DNA of 64,000 nt from Ceratothoa steindachneri (GCA_963969495.1 OZ018331.1:148744321-148808320), one strand, 5' to 3'; positions 32,830 through 47,109 are shown, counted from the first letter of the stretch. Numbers and translations: made by a program. Notes: generated from the letters alone by a model not told the origin.

Positions 32830-33690
32830 AGATAAATATAGAATTGACTTTACTCTTTCAAATGGATTATTACTATTGGAAAAATATGGGCAATACCAAA
32901 GTAATTTAGGGGGGCTTCAGCCCCCTCATCTCCCCCCCCCCCCTTGGAACTGCCCCAGTCTGACGAACATACGAAAGGGAATCGAACCGGATTTTCAGGC
33001 CCTGGGTATTAAATTATAGGTCTTCCACAACTTACATACCAAATTTGATGTTTGTAGGTACGAACCTGCCCCCCCCCCCCAGCCCCCACATTTCGAAGAG
33101 AGGTGCTCAAAAGTAAAAAATGGCAGAAATTGAGTCGACCCATGCTGGTTTAAACGACCGTAAAAGGTTTAATAATTAATGCAGTTCCACCAAGTAAACA
33201 GTTTTCTATTCGGGATGGAATGATCGATCTAGAGGTATGCGATACTCTCCGATACGCGAGGAGAAACCGGGGCCATGGGTTTCGAACCGAGGGAGAGGGC
33301 GAAAATTAACTGTCGTTCACTCATTCGGACCTTAATAAAAGTTAATTATTATAACTTTATTAAAGTTTTCTTATATATTATTCATACTCGTTTCATCCCG
33401 CGTTTAACAAATGCTAATTTGTTAGGTTTTGTCTTAAGATTAATCTCGCAGAGGGGGCCCCAAATTGTGGCGGTGATGATCGATTTCGCTAAATTATGGA
33501 AAGGTTAATCGACAATAGCAGCCAAAGTAATTGGAAATCCAAAATATAGCCAGGAATACAAATCATGATGTTTCCACATCTAGAAGTATAATTTATTTCA
33601 TCCTAGATTAATTAGGGCCGTTTAGTGGCCGTTAATACGGAAAATGTCTCGTTTTTTAGACCTTTTTTGAGAGGAGATTCGAACCTCGCT
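32830..33690. other. Unassigned sequence with C/G homopolymers and tRNA B-box-like motifs
   Basis: C runs at about 32930 and 33069. GGTTCGATTCCC on the minus strand near 32980 and GGTTCGAATCTCC on the minus strand near 33675 match the tRNA B box, but no A box or cloverleaf could be drawn. No gene seen. Confidence 0.3.
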
Positions 33691-33698
33691 GGGGGTTT

Positions 33699-33910
33699 TC
33701 ACCCCCCGTAAGGATCGCAGGGATTTGGCTTCCTGGCCGCCGTGCTGATGGGATCCAGCACCCCATCCGACCTCAGCTTAGCTTCTTCTTCAGCCTGTAT
33801 TTCTCCCCTACTTCGTCGCTTTTCATACAACCTCTCCCACAACTTTCTCTGGTCAGCCTTTAATTTCACAAGGTAGATGCTGACCTTCTTCTCAGCCAAC
33901 CGTACCGGAT
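33699..33910 (-). CDS. Short charged ORF, unrecognised
   Basis: An open stretch of about 67 residues, rich in Lys, Arg and Glu (VKLKADQRKLWERLYEKRRS, EIQAEEEAKLRSDGV), could form a helix or coiled coil. It lies between unassigned DNA and the leader of the RNase H-bearing LINE, on the opposite strand. The composition looks protein-like, but I see no family. It may be a scrap of another LINE ORF1. No start or promoter evidence. Confidence 0.2.
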
Positions 33911-34210
33911 CGGGGCTAAGGGAGAGGGGACAATGTTCCTTAACTCATGAGCTGCGGTTTAGGATAGTGGGTTTTTAACAACCTGTTTCATCCCCATCCA
34001 TACCTTCCTCACATCCCCTTCCCTTCTCACTTCACTATCTATCTTTTTTACGCCGTACCCAAGGTGGAGCCGCCACGCCGAAGGGCTGCCAGGTCACCAG
34101 GTGGGACGGGTGGCCATAAATGACGGCACCTGGCTCTACCAGCCCCCTCGCAGAGTGGGTCACTGCGAGGGATGATGAGCATTTGCTTCCAGTAAAAAAA
34201 TAGGGTCACC

Positions 34211-36093
34211 ATGCCCAATGATGACAAAACTAAAAATCTACCCTCAATTTTCCCTCGGTTATCGTCGGAGCCAACCTCGGGCAGCTCCACAGAAAAATGG
34301 AAGTCTCCTCCCCCCTGAGCTCTTGCAGGGGACCCTCCAAATCTCTCTAACCGGAGAGGAGGCTTACTCCTCTCCTTCGCCTATGTGTGTAGGGGAATCC
34401 CTATCACTCCCTTGTCTAGAGGTGCCTTCGGGCACCTCCCTCTTTCCAGCGGCAGTCCCCCCTTTACTTTCCAAAGGAACTGACAAGAAAGCCAGCAGGC
34501 AGCCCATATCCGACAGCTCCCCATTAAAGCGGCTCAGTAGGACAAACGCCCTTAGGGGGAAGAGGAAAGCCAGGCCCGATCGGTCGCTTCCCTCAAAAGA
34601 CCTGCTGGCTAGAATATTAAACCTAGCGGGGTTCAAGGCCTGTGCCTCTCCAGACTCAACTTGTTGCACCGCTGCCAATGGAACCTGTGATGTCCTGGGG
34701 GTGGAGAGTTGTCAACTGGAGCCCCCCCCCCCCTCTCCCGAGATAGATATGGTCCTTGAGGCAACCCAGCCTCAGATGGTAGGGCCTTCCATGGGAGTGA
34801 ATCCGGGCTCGGCACCAAGCACCGAACTCGAGTCCGCCCCCATACAAGGTCCTCCTCAAAGGGCTAGGGTTTCCAAGGCAGTACAAGGAGGGAAGGGAAC
34901 TCTTCCGACCGGTGCCCCTGCGACTTCCAGGACCTTCTCCATCTCGGAGAAGGACCTTGGTAAAGCCTGTCCATCCGGCCTGGGGGCTCCTGTTTGCGGA
35001 GGGGAGAAGCAGGTTCATTGCCCGCCCTCCTCTCCTAAAAAGAAAAAAACAAAAAATACTAAAAAGATTCGGGGCTCCTCTCCACCCGCGGGGGATGCGG
35101 GGACGGATGGGTCTGCTGCCATTTCGGTAAGCGACTAAGCCAAGATCAGCACATCCGACCCTCATTCAGAAATTACCGGGCGTTTTCGAGCACGCTGGCT
35201 TCAAGCGCTTCCTTGTTATTCACTCCACTAATGGCACCATGTTGGAGAGCCGAAGGTGACCCGTTTTTCGGGCGGAAGCCTTTTGGCCAATGCGTCAAAT
35301 CCCGCAAAGGCGGCCATGATTAGTGCCCTTCGGACACTTGATTGCACGCCGGGGAGTGTGACGCCGCACTCTACTATGAACTTTTTGAAAGGAGTAGTTT
35401 ATGCAAGGAAACTCGTGGACTACTCCATTAAAGACATCACCTTAGAGCTGGCCGACCATGGGGCGGTCAAGGTCGAACGTGTGATTAGAAAACAGGGAGG
35501 GATCTCGAAACACACCCCTACACTCTTGATTACTTTGGACTGTGACAAGCTCCCTGAGTCGGTGCGTGCCGGTTGGTATCGCTACCGAGTGAGGGCATTC
35601 GTGCTATTGCCGTAGAGTTGCTATTACTGTCACCACTTCGGCCATACTAATCGCTTCTGTCGACGTGCAAAGTTGGGGTTACCCGAAACCTATGTAAGTT
35701 TCCCTTAAGGCCACACACGATAAGTCCAAATTGTGTTTGGCCAAGTGTGTCAATTGCGGAGAGCCGCAGCCCGCTACTTCGAAGCAATTTGGTGCGTATC
35801 TATATGAGAAGAAATCATAGCGGTTCATGCTCAGGATCGTCTCTCATTTCGCGAGGCTAAGAACTTGGTCCTGGCGCGCCCGGCCTCCGATGCCGCAACG
35901 CCCGCCTAAGGTTTCGAGGCTGAGGGAGGAAAAGACTCGCATGGCGAGCCCAACCTCCCCCAATAAGTCCTCGAAGGCGACAGCGTGTTCAGCGCATTGT
36001 CCGGGCAAAAGCGCCCGGGGTTCTGCCTCCGGGACCGTAAGGCCATACCCGAGAGGGGCTTCTTTTCGAAGAGGGCCTCCGCGTCTCCTCTGA
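34211..36093 (+). pseudogene. RNase H-bearing LINE (copy 2) ORF1: Gag-like protein with zinc knuckles
   Basis: The probable start is ATG 34211 (MPNDDKTKNLPSIF), which shifts after about 35 codons into the frame of 34218-35138, a long Pro/Ser-rich segment ending in a basic KKKKTKNTKKIRG stretch. After a break the Gag-like core appears: FKRFLVIHSTNG near 35200, then 35256-35615 with VKVERVIRKQGGISKHTPTL, DKLPESVRAGW and YRVRAFVLLP. The zinc knuckle CYYCHHFGHTNRFC follows at about 35620 (C-x2-C-x4-H-x4-C), and a second Cys pair (CVNCG) near 35755. This order (basic region, Gag-like fold, CCHC knuckles) is typical of ORF1 proteins in I/Jockey-group LINEs, which bind element RNA. At least four frame breaks make it dead. 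Confidence 0.75.
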
Positions 36094-36157
36094 GCTAGGC
36101 CTGGAGGGCATATTCCTTCAATGAAATTGCTGCGGACTCTGGGCCAACTGGGAGGAG

Positions 36158-36850
36158 TTGCGGAGGCTCGTTTCCTCCCCTTCCACGCTAGCTATCTTTT
36201 GGAAGGAGACCATGCTTGGCGCATGCATCCTACCCACCCTCCCGAGGTATAAGGGTTTTGCGAACCCACCACCACGGGATGGATGCCGGGCGGGAAGATG
36301 TGCGATTTACACCCGGTATGATGTCTCCATTCTTCTCTTGGCTTTTGATACATCCTATCAGGCAGTAGCTGTGCAGCTGCACCTTGATAGGAGGTATACT
36401 GTTATTTCTGCGTACATTCCACCGTTTACCTACTTCAACGCGGAGGACTTCCGCCGCGTCGTGGCACGGTTGCCGAGGCCCTTTCTCTTGCTCCAAGGTC
36501 TAAACGGTAGACACTCTATCTGGGAAGACTACTCTATCAATCCCCTGGATTAAGTCCTTGCGGACATGATCGACCAACTTGAGATGGGTGTCCTAAATGT
36601 GGATGAGTTCACGCATCACTGCCCGAGAAGCGCTTCATTTTCCTGCCTCGATCTATCTTTGTGCTCTCCGGACGCTCAATCCAATTTTGATTGGGAAGTG
36701 GTCGATGACCTCCATGGTAGTGATCACTTTCCCATTCAAATATCATTTTCTGGGTCGCTTTCGCCCGAGAGCCCGCTACAGTGGTGCTTGGCGCGGGCTC
36801 GGTGGTCTGCATTTCAGTCTCTATCTCAGTCGAGGAGTTTAGGTCGGTAG
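36158..36850 (+). pseudogene. RNase H-bearing LINE (copy 2) ORF2: endonuclease domain
   Basis: The APE-type endonuclease is visible from a YDVSILLLAF stretch through YTVISAYIPPFTYFNAEDF (36400) to FLLLQGLNGRHSIWEDYSIN (36485-36540). Here the usual GDFN is QGLN, so the catalytic Asp is gone. After a TAA at 36551 the frame continues with DQLEMGVLN and ends in GSDHFPIQISF, the SDH motif. A shift near 36790 follows. The early catalytic Glu region upstream of 36158 is not clear. This endonuclease is inactive on sequence grounds. Confidence 0.78.
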
Positions 36851-38240
36851 ATGAGGCCGTTGAGTTCCTATCTGGCAACCTCATCGCCGCGGGCCTAGCA
36901 ACTATTCCTAGAAGCTCTGGCCATTTTAAACGGCTACCACTCCCGTGGTGGTCAGCCGAGTCTCAGACGGCCATCAAGCTCTTCTTGGCAGGCATACGAG
37001 TCTTCACTTAACGGTAGAACCTTTCCGGCAGAGGTGTGGAAGCGAGTCAAAATGATTCGGGGTAAGTTCTCGCAGGACCCCAATCCCATTCTCCAGGAGA
37101 ATGGGACCGCAATCTCGGAACACGCGTCCGTGGCGGAATCTTTTGCGATCGCTTTTTTGGCATTCTCTAGGCCGGATGCTGCTCCGCCAGCATTCAATGC
37201 ATGTCGTGATCTCGTGGAAGGCCGCCGACTGGACTTTATCTCCAGAGGCGGAGAACCCTTCAACGACAGGTTTACTCTGATTGAGTTGCGTTCCGCACTT
37301 GCTTCGTGCGTGGATACTGCCCATGGTCCGGACGATGTCCCGTACGCCATGCTTCGACACCTGGGTGAGCGATACCTGGCGAATCACTACTGTGCTCGCC
37401 TTTCGAAAACTGGGGAGAGATCACTCTACTCCAGCTGGTTTCCTCTGAATCTCTCTAAGCTCTTGCGTGTGCAAGTTGATGGGGAAATTGCTCTGATCCG
37501 ACTTGAAAATGCCGTCTTCGAGGCATTCCTTCGTAGACAGCACTACGCAACGGTATCATGGAGACTCTCCACACACTAGGGGCGAGGGGACGCCTCCCAA
37601 TCTTTAAATCTGAATTTTTGCGTGATCGTCGATGTCGAGTACGGGTGTGGGAGTCCTTCTCCGGCCCAATGGAGCAGGAAGAGGGTGTACTGCGGGGAAG
37701 AGTCCTCAGTGTCACACTCTTGGCCCTGAGCATCAACGGCATCACTTCGGTGCTGCCGTAAGATGTTCTTGCTACGCTCTAGAGGGACGCCCTTGACCTT
37801 TCGATCTGTTTTGGCGCGGCCCAGATGCCAACTCTGGAGCGTCGAATCCAACAGACATTGAACCGCGTATCTCTCTATGCCGAAGCGCACAGGTTTCGGT
37901 TTTCCTTGGCCAAGACGAAAGTGATGCACCTCTACCGCTATCCACGGCTCCACCCTGACCCAGACTTATTTCTAAATGGGGTACGCCTGGAAGTGGTTGG
38001 AATGCACCGTTTTGTTGGTCTTGTATTTGACCGACGCCTCACCTGGGAGGCTCATTTTCGCAGTCTTAGGGTCTCTTTTACTCGCACCATGGATATTGTC
38101 CGTTCTGTGACGTTCTGCGTTTGAAGCGCTGATAGGGCTACTACCTTAATTTTTATCGATCCTTTGATCGTTCGAAGCTCGACTACGGATGCGAGTTTTA
38201 TGCATCTACAGCCGAGCGTGTATTGCAGAAGGTAGACTAG
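36850..38240 (+). pseudogene. RNase H-bearing LINE (copy 2) ORF2: reverse transcriptase with lost catalytic box
   Basis: RT starts with FTLIELRSALASCVDTAHGPDD (about 37260-37330), then the block equivalent to WRIATVLAFRKPG in a shifted frame. Two internal deletions (near 37487 and 37550) remove the motif with the first catalytic Asp. TLGARGRLPIFKSEFLRDRR and LSVTLLALSINGITSVLP follow (37560-37758). The catalytic YVDD position reads as a stop and RDALD near 37780. MPTLERRIQQTLNRVSLYAE, HRFRFSLAKTKVMHL and LNGVRLEVVGMHRFVGLVFD complete the thumb. All parts align with copy 1 at 26869-27752. Confidence 0.85.
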
Positions 38241-39735
38241 ATCCACCACACGGGCATTCGATTGTCGACCGGTGCCTTCCGCAATTCCCCGATTGAAAGC
38301 CTACTAGTCGATGCTGAGGAGATGCCACTCACTCTACGCCGTGCACAGTGCATTGTTCGCCTGTACGCGCGAGCCCGGCGCCTCCTTCAGTCGCCAACAG
38401 CTTTCTCTGTATCCGCAGCTGATCTCGATGGTGCCTATGCCGCCGAGAGACGCCAGTCATACCCTAATCCCTTTTAGTTTAGGGCTGGAAACTCCTTCGA
38501 GAGCTAGGTGCAGCCCTCGGGCCGGTGGCGCCCCTAGTTTTGCCCAGGAGGGTACCACCTTTGGCTATTTGTCGCCACGCCTCTGTTTCCAAAGCTTCTA
38601 CAGCACCGGGAGTATTGCGCTCGACCTTTTTGTAGCGCACCTCGTGTCAAGTTGGAACCGTGCCAGTGTATACGGATGCCTCCAAGCTTCGAGAGGGAGT
38701 CGGCTTCCACGCCGTATCCCATCTGTTTGAAATAAGCGTTGCTTTGCCAGTCGCTGTGTCTGTATTCACGGCCGAGTTAGTGGTAATACACCACTCGGTA
38801 CAGGAGATTACGCGACGTGCCCGGTTCGGAGACCGGATTGTGATATATAGCGACTCACAGAGCGCCCTGAGTGCTCTTGGGGCATTGGAATCTCCGCATC
38901 TCCTGGTTCGCGATATCTGTGACGCCACGGTTTTGGAAAGCCGGGCGGATGTCGACATTATCTTCTGCTGGGTTGCTGGACATGTAGAAACTGCGGGGAA
39001 TGAGCGCGCCAAAGAATCCACGAGAACTCTGCGACCGGTACAGCGTTTTGCTCTTCTTCACACCGACTACATGACAGCAATATGGGCAGCTCTTCAGGCT
39101 GCTTGGCAAAGAAGATGGGAGCAGATCGAAGGGAACTTAAAGTTGCGTGCCATTGCGCCGCGACTGTTTCCATAGACTACCCCCCCCCCCCCTCCCCAAT
39201 ACCGCGAAGGCTTCAGGTCGCTTTCTGTCGTCTCCGAATTGGACACACTCGTGATACGCCCCACCATTTGATGGAGCGCTTGCCAGTGCCCTACTGCGAA
39301 GACTGCGTTATCCCCCAGACTGTTCGGCACATTCTTGTTGAATGTCCCAGTCTGGGCGATCTCCGCGCACGTTACCTGTATGGGGGATGGGCGGGGTCGC
39401 TACCGCCTGTCCCTTGTACTCGGGACGAGTTCGTGCACATTGACTGGTGGACTTATATAATTTTGGGGGGAGGCCGGCCTTCTCCCCTCTGCTTAACTAG
39501 TTGGTCTTTTGGGGCTTTTCTTTATTATTTTAGTAGGTCGCACGTTCCTGCACCGGGGGGAAGCGGACCTAACTCCAACGCCGGCGCTTGCTTCCTGCTT
39601 ATTGTTTTTTTGTTTTATTTTTATTGATTTTTTTTCATCCTCTTTTAAAGATACCTACTATTAGGCAATGTTGAATACGGCGACTAATGCCCAAGTAGGC
39701 ATTCGTCGGATGAGCTTTTTAAATTTTTAAAAAAA
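38240..39735 (+). pseudogene. RNase H-bearing LINE (copy 2): thumb end, RNase H, cysteine tail and 3' UTR
   Basis: After FRNSPIESLLVDAEEMPLTL and LYARARRLLQSP (38262-38470), RNase H lies in one frame (38660-39175): MPVYTDASKLREG, FTAELVVIHHSVQE, IVIYSDSQSALSALGALE and WVAGHVETAGNERAKESTR. The first Asp, Glu and second Asp are present, but the last Asp of NERADE is removed by a small deletion, so the domain is inactive. The tail reads LQVAFCRLRIGHTRDTPHHL, YCEDCVIPQTVRHI and ECPSLGDLRARYL in the next frame. The 3' end shares GCGACTAATGCCCAAGTAGG-type sequence with copy 1 and stops in an A/T-rich run near 39720-39735. Confidence 0.85.
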
Positions 39736-39784
39736 TGTGGTTTTCACCTGAAATAAAATACTAGCGAGACTTCATCTTCTATAA

Positions 39785-39786
<2 letters not shown>

Positions 39787-39867
<81 letters not shown>
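39787..39867. repeat. (TA)n microsatellite, left of the Tc1 insertion
   Basis: About 80 bp of TA; continues on the other side of the Tc1 element at 41278. Confidence 0.97.
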
Positions 39868-41438
<1,571 letters not shown>

Positions 41439-41929
41439 GGAGTTTTAGCATAGGTAGAAAAATAAAAGAGATATATGCGATTATTCGACGATGGGTGATG
41501 TTAATTTTTTAGCAACACCCAACCTATTAAACCCATTAACTGGTGTTTGAACCTTAGCAAGACTTTGAGCTCTTCAACAGTAACAATGGATCTTAATACT
41601 TAATATATAATGATAATTTCAGACAAATCATTTTTTTTATTTGGGGGGGGGAGCTAATTTCTGCTTGCCTCCCTATGGAAAGTCATCGGGACTTATATAA
41701 AATAAAAGGGTATGCTAAACTACATAAGTGTTACAAATTTTATTAAAATCGCCGATTAGTTAAAAATTATTGGAGTTTGAGTAAAAGTCTCGAACCACCT
41801 TTACTTTAACCGTGGCAGATTTTTGTCCCCAATTTTCAAATTTCTGCTTTTGACCGCCCTTATATATTAACTAGAAGAAAATACACGTCCAACGATAGAT
41901 AATACTCATTATTATATATCGAATATGCC

Positions 41930-44057
41930 GAAAAGTAACATTTACTGCGAAAAAACAGTTACTAATATTTTCTGAGTTTTTTGATTGCTAAGGAGCTGTT
42001 GGCGAGATAATTGTAAAACGCCAGGATTGGATCGTGCTATTCCGAACGATAAACTTCCAAGGTGTAGATGCAGGATAAGGGTCAGGCCGGAGAGGAAACA
42101 GGCCCCTCTTGCTACCTTGTTAATTTCAGCTCGATAGGCCCAAAACATTTTGATGAATATTTTCATGTTCTGTCTGTCCTTTACCTCCTTTACAGAACTA
42201 TGTGTGAAATTATACGCTGACTCGATGTAGAAATAGATTCTCGTTCCAATGATGAAAGTCCTACGGCTCTAAAAAAAACGAACAAATATAAAACCATGGA
42301 TAAAACCCATAGTTTTAAGTTGATCTTAATCAACAGCTTTATGTTATAGAGAACTTCTTCCCATTTCGAATGACGTTTGTTTGATCAAAATCCGCCCAGT
42401 AGTTCACGAGATATTCGCTAAAATGTATAGATGCGTCGACCAGCGCCCACTAGCGAAGTTACCAATATGGACACTTGTACATTTTGTCGAATATCTCGAG
42501 AGCTACTTGGCTGATTTTAATGGAACAAACTTTATTCGAAAGGGAAGTAAATGCTCTATAAAATATCATATGAAGGTCAACATCGTAGGAAAATCCTCGA
42601 ACTAGTGCCCATAAAACTGGAAATCCGGCGCAGAACAGAGGATTTCAACCTGATTCAGCTTCAGATATCTTATAGATAGTTTCCTCCTCTTTCGAATGAC
42701 CTTAGGTTCATCAAGATCGGCCCAGTAGTTCTCGAGATATTCTACAATATTTACAAGACCGTTCTGCAGCACCCTGTAGAAAATAATCTCTTGTACACTT
42801 TAGTGAATATCTGGGGAACTACTAGCTCGATCTTGATGATCCTAACGTCATTCTAAAGAAGAGGAATTCTTCCATAATATATCATTTGCTGCATAAAACC
42901 ATGCCCAAAGCCATGGGTTTGAGCCATTGTTGTATGGTTGTTGGTTTTGTTTTTCGAGGATATTTCGAGAACTATCGGTCGTAGAGCCATGGACCTTTCG
43001 CCATTCGAAAGAGCCTCCACTTTAAAAACTGATCTAGGAAATGCAAAAATATTAAATATCCATTAAAATAAAAGTTAATCTTATACACTCACCCGATGCA
43101 GAATGCGATGCTCTTTGCAATGTTGAAAGTTTCATCGCGAGATATCGTCTCTCAAATAACAGCAACATGAAACCATGAATAAAAACAATGGTTTTGAGAT
43201 GAATTTAGTCAAGAGTTTTTATATTATATATATTTTTCTCCCCTCTCGAATGACGTACGTTTAATCAAAATACGTTCAGTGTTTGGCGAGATATTTGAAG
43301 AAATGTAAAGCTGTTTTGAAAAAACAATTTTCGGATGAGGTGGAGGACAGATAGGAGAAGAAAAAAAACACTACTTCACCTAAACATTTAAGTGAATATA
43401 TCTGGAACTAATGGGCTGATTTTGATGAACCCACCATCATTCGAAAGAGGAGTAAATCTCTAATATTACATTTAGTGTTTAAAACTATGGCTAAAACCAT
43501 GAGTTTTAGCTATCGTTTTATGTTGCTTTTTTTCGTTTTTTCGACGATATCTCGCAAACCATGGGTCATAAAGGGTTGGGCCTTTCACTATTTTTCCTTT
43601 AAAATTTATTTCCCTTTCCATTGGTGTTATTTTTTACTTCTCTAATCCCATTAATTCTTTAGATAGGTCCAGTAAATCGAAATCTTAATAACTAGGAATC
43701 TCAAACTCATTTTATTCTGGTAGTTATGTCGCCCTTATTCGATATTTGCCGGTCTAGGCTTTGCACCCTTTATGGTTTTAGAATTTGAAATTTTTAATTC
43801 TTTTCCTATACGTCGTAGCTAATTGGGTATGGAGACAGTTAAATAAATAATTTAATCCTCTTTCCAACAGTAAAAGTTTCGTAGCTCTACGGCTATTAGT
43901 TCCCAAGATATTCGCTAAAAACTCAAAATCCATTTTTTTTCTTTTCTAAAACACACAGAAAAATTTCTGGCGTTTTACAATTATCTCGGCGAAATCAGCT
44001 TAACTATTAAAAAGCCGAGAAAAAGGGATTTTTTTCGCATAAATGTAAAAAAGCCTT
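41930..44057. repeat. Long inverted repeat, arms about 90 bp, 1.94 kb apart
   Basis: GAGATAATTGTAAAACGCCAG at 42004-42024 is matched by its exact reverse complement at 43967-43987. Similarity extends outward on both sides through CAGCT, AAAAAAC/AAAAAG, GAGAAAA and TTTTTTCGCA.TAAATGT to about 41930 and 44057. Confidence 0.8.
42358..43462. repeat. Three diverged hairpin units (arms ~70 bp)
   Basis: Pairs: 42358-42425 with 42477-42546, 42679-42756 with 42793-42872, 43230-43300 with 43387-43462. Each left arm reads like CTTTCGAATGAC...ATCAAAATC...CAGTAGTTC.CGAGATATT and each right arm is its reverse complement. The same words recur in all three, so they are copies of one unit. Confidence 0.75.
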
Positions 44058-44229
44058 GCCTGTAGGATGAACATTTGGTTTAAAATTGACCGGGCGTTAA
44101 AATTTTCGACCCGATTTTTGAGCTTCGAGGCAAGGTTTTTCCTATAAAATAATATTAAATCATAGAGTATTATAAATCATTAGACGCGGGGTTTTACTCT
44201 CTTTAGGCCGTTTTAAAAAGATCCGCCTT

Positions 44230-45480
44230 TTCCCGAAGAGTAACAAAGTTATTGCTGCTTAACCTTCGCTCGAAGGTCTAAAATCGAGAAAACGACCCTT
44301 ACCCAGTAGACAAAATTAAAAATAAAATTGCTACTACTTATCATATGGAAAATATTTAGATTTCATTTTATAGGTAATAAGATGCTGCATACGTCAGAAA
44401 TATTAAAATTTGTGTATATCCTATATGTCTCGTAAACGGGGCTCGAACCTGAAATTTTGGCCCCAAAATACGAACTTTCGGCACATTCTGCCAATTTCGA
44501 CCACAAAGACCGAGCTGACAATTAAGCGCTATATACCGTTGGAAGGAAAATCTAAAGCTCTATCTATAAATATATAAATATCTATAAATAAATATGATTA
44601 TTACGTGAAAAAGCGGTCGTTGGTATCGCTATAGCTCGGTGAAGTTGGGCGACGTAAAAAGAAATCGAGCCAAAATCACTTCGGCGACTATTACCACATT
44701 ATTGCCACGAGAAAAATTCTGAAAATTATAAATAATTCTGTAGCTAAGAAAGAGGTATGACGGTAAATTGCATCGAAGGAAAATGATCTCGAAGTTATAC
44801 GGAGTTATTGTCGCTTAACTACGAGTGAAAATCTGAAAATGGGCAATTTTTGAATGTTTGACCAGCTGTATCTCCAGATATATTTGACAAATCTTTATCG
44901 GGTCTAAATTACTCGATAGAACAATAGGACATCTATCGATGGTCTAAATATCAGATCGATAACCTAATTTAATCGCGCTTAATCCCCGAATTTCCGACCA
45001 AAAATGTTGAATTACCCCTCCCCCAATAAGGAGCACGAACGGGGATATGCTGATTTTACGTATATAAACTATATATAAACCCTATACACTATCCTTATTC
45101 GTAATTTGGTGAATTTTCATTGATAATTTCCCGTCGAAATTATCGGTTTAACAAAATTACCCGAATTTTGGAATTTTGGTGAAGTTCGAAAATCGCGACC
45201 AGGAAAACCTCAAGTCACTATTGCTGCGTTATTTTACGAGATATGAGGTCACCTATATATACTCGTTTTTAGCTGAAGGACTACCCTAACGGATAGTTAG
45301 TATTTGTGTTTGCCTATCGAATAGGTGTGTGGAGATATTGTCGCTTAACCGTGGCCAAAGGGGTCGAATTTTCAAAGTTTTCGAGTTTTGGGCCTGTATC
45401 TCGAAAATTCAGCTTACGATTTTTATCCAGTGTTAAATTATAAATGAAAACCGTCGCTTCCTATAACTTTTATTTAATAA
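44230..45480. repeat. Degenerate ~540-bp tandem repeat, three units
   Basis: The landmark (G)TTATTG(C/T)(C/T)GCTTAAC occurs near 44248, 44804 and 45334 (ATATTG in the last), 530-556 bp apart. In the second and third units it is followed by CTGTATCTC and a TTTATC.GG/AGTGTTAAATTA stretch. Strongly diverged. Confidence 0.5.
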
Positions 45481-46935
45481 AATATATCCGTGAAACCTTT
45501 AGTTTAGCGAGATTAGTGTTCCAAAGTTATTTTTAATCGCAGGGGGAGGATTTTTCGAAAAGGTATAACTTTTAACCCATGGGTCGAATTTCAATGAGGT
45601 TTGGCGTATTCAATAGCGTTTAACTCTTAGATTGGTTGATGCGAAGCAGAAAATAAAATATTTTTTTCAAAATAATCGTTTAATTAAGGGGGTTAAAATA
45701 CCTCATAGTTGGGGCTGCTGGCCCCAGCGCGATACGAACTTCGGATTTAGACTAAGCTAAGACGAGGGATGCTACAAAAAGGTATTTAACTATAAATGCC
45801 GTAAAATGAGTATTTACATGACCTACAGTGAATACCCCTCTTAGCGAGTCACGGTACGGGGAAAAATATAGGGAACGACGGTACTGGTGAGTCGGTGCCG
45901 AAATCGACTCTTCGAATGTATACTACGAGTGTATTTATTATCGTAAGGTGATAAAAATAATACCGTTAAATTCAGATCAACGAATACTATAAAGTGAGGC
46001 AAAAAAAACCCACTCTGAGTAGAAAAGAATTTATATTTTTGAAAACCCCTTTAGGAGATGGGGAAATATCGAGCTATTTCCGATTTTTGCCACTCAAAAG
46101 ATGTGCCACACTTCGCCCTGCTGTCTCTCGTTGCAACAAACCCGATATTTCTACGGATTGTAGCTAATTTTTAACGAAACGTAAAAATTAACAGTTTTTT
46201 TAGGGAGCTAGACTTTGTGAGTAATTGGTTTTCGGGGTTGCCCACCGCTCCCAAACTTTGGTCGGAGAATAAAAAAAAGAAACCAACGTCGTGATCTATG
46301 CCCTCGAATATGTCAGGTTTTCCAGTTTCCGAGTTCGAAAACTCAAATTCCAGCTTAAACTAAGCTCGGCTGTTTCTAAATCGAGTTTATTCAAAATTGG
46401 CCCCTGAAGGAAACGTACCCCCACTTGACCCCGAAACTCGAAACGGCCTCGGAACAAAGTTTTGTCGGAATAATTTCTAGATGCCGAAAACCGAAAATTC
46501 GGCCTACCAGGAGCATTTAAGTGTTGGTCTCCCTTTTCTGCGATGATCCAAAGGGGTCGAAAAAGTCATCAAAAACCCTGGGAAAAAGGGGATATTTCTG
46601 CACCTTCCCTAATTTTGGGGGGAACATGCCGAAAAAAACACCCTAGAACTACATTTTTCCCATAAATTCTAAAAATGCTTTCGGATTCCGGCTATCCAGC
46701 ACAGTTCCCTAACTACGGTTAAAAAACACACTAATGGTCTAACGAGGGGTTTAAGCCCAGCTCACGTTCCCTCGGACAAACAGAGGGGGCAAGTTTGGAA
46801 AAGGACCCTTACCTCCATTGGGGGCCATTTAGAGACTGGGGACCACTTACACTAACTTTCGCGGAAAATTTTACATAAAGGTTTATTTTTAGTTTTATGT
46901 AGATTGTTTAACCTTTCTTCCTATAAATGGACAGA

Positions 46936-46968
46936 CACAAACACACACACACACACACAGACAGACTT
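46936..46968. repeat. (CA)n microsatellite
   Basis: Short CA/CAGA run next to the (TA)n tract. Confidence 0.9.
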
Positions 46969-46978
46969 CATTTTTGTG

Positions 46979-47099
<121 letters not shown>

Positions 47100-47109
47100 A
47101 ATTGATTTG

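Noticed and set aside
33275..33508. 77-codon plus-strand ORF
   Set aside because: No motif, no bias, no neighbour support.
32975..33690. tRNA genes suggested by GGTTCGATTCC and GGTTCGAATCT
   Set aside because: No A box at proper distance and no cloverleaf could be drawn.
34364..35165. Minus-strand ORFs in the LINE ORF1 region
   Set aside because: Shadows of the Pro/Ser-rich ORF1; no motif.
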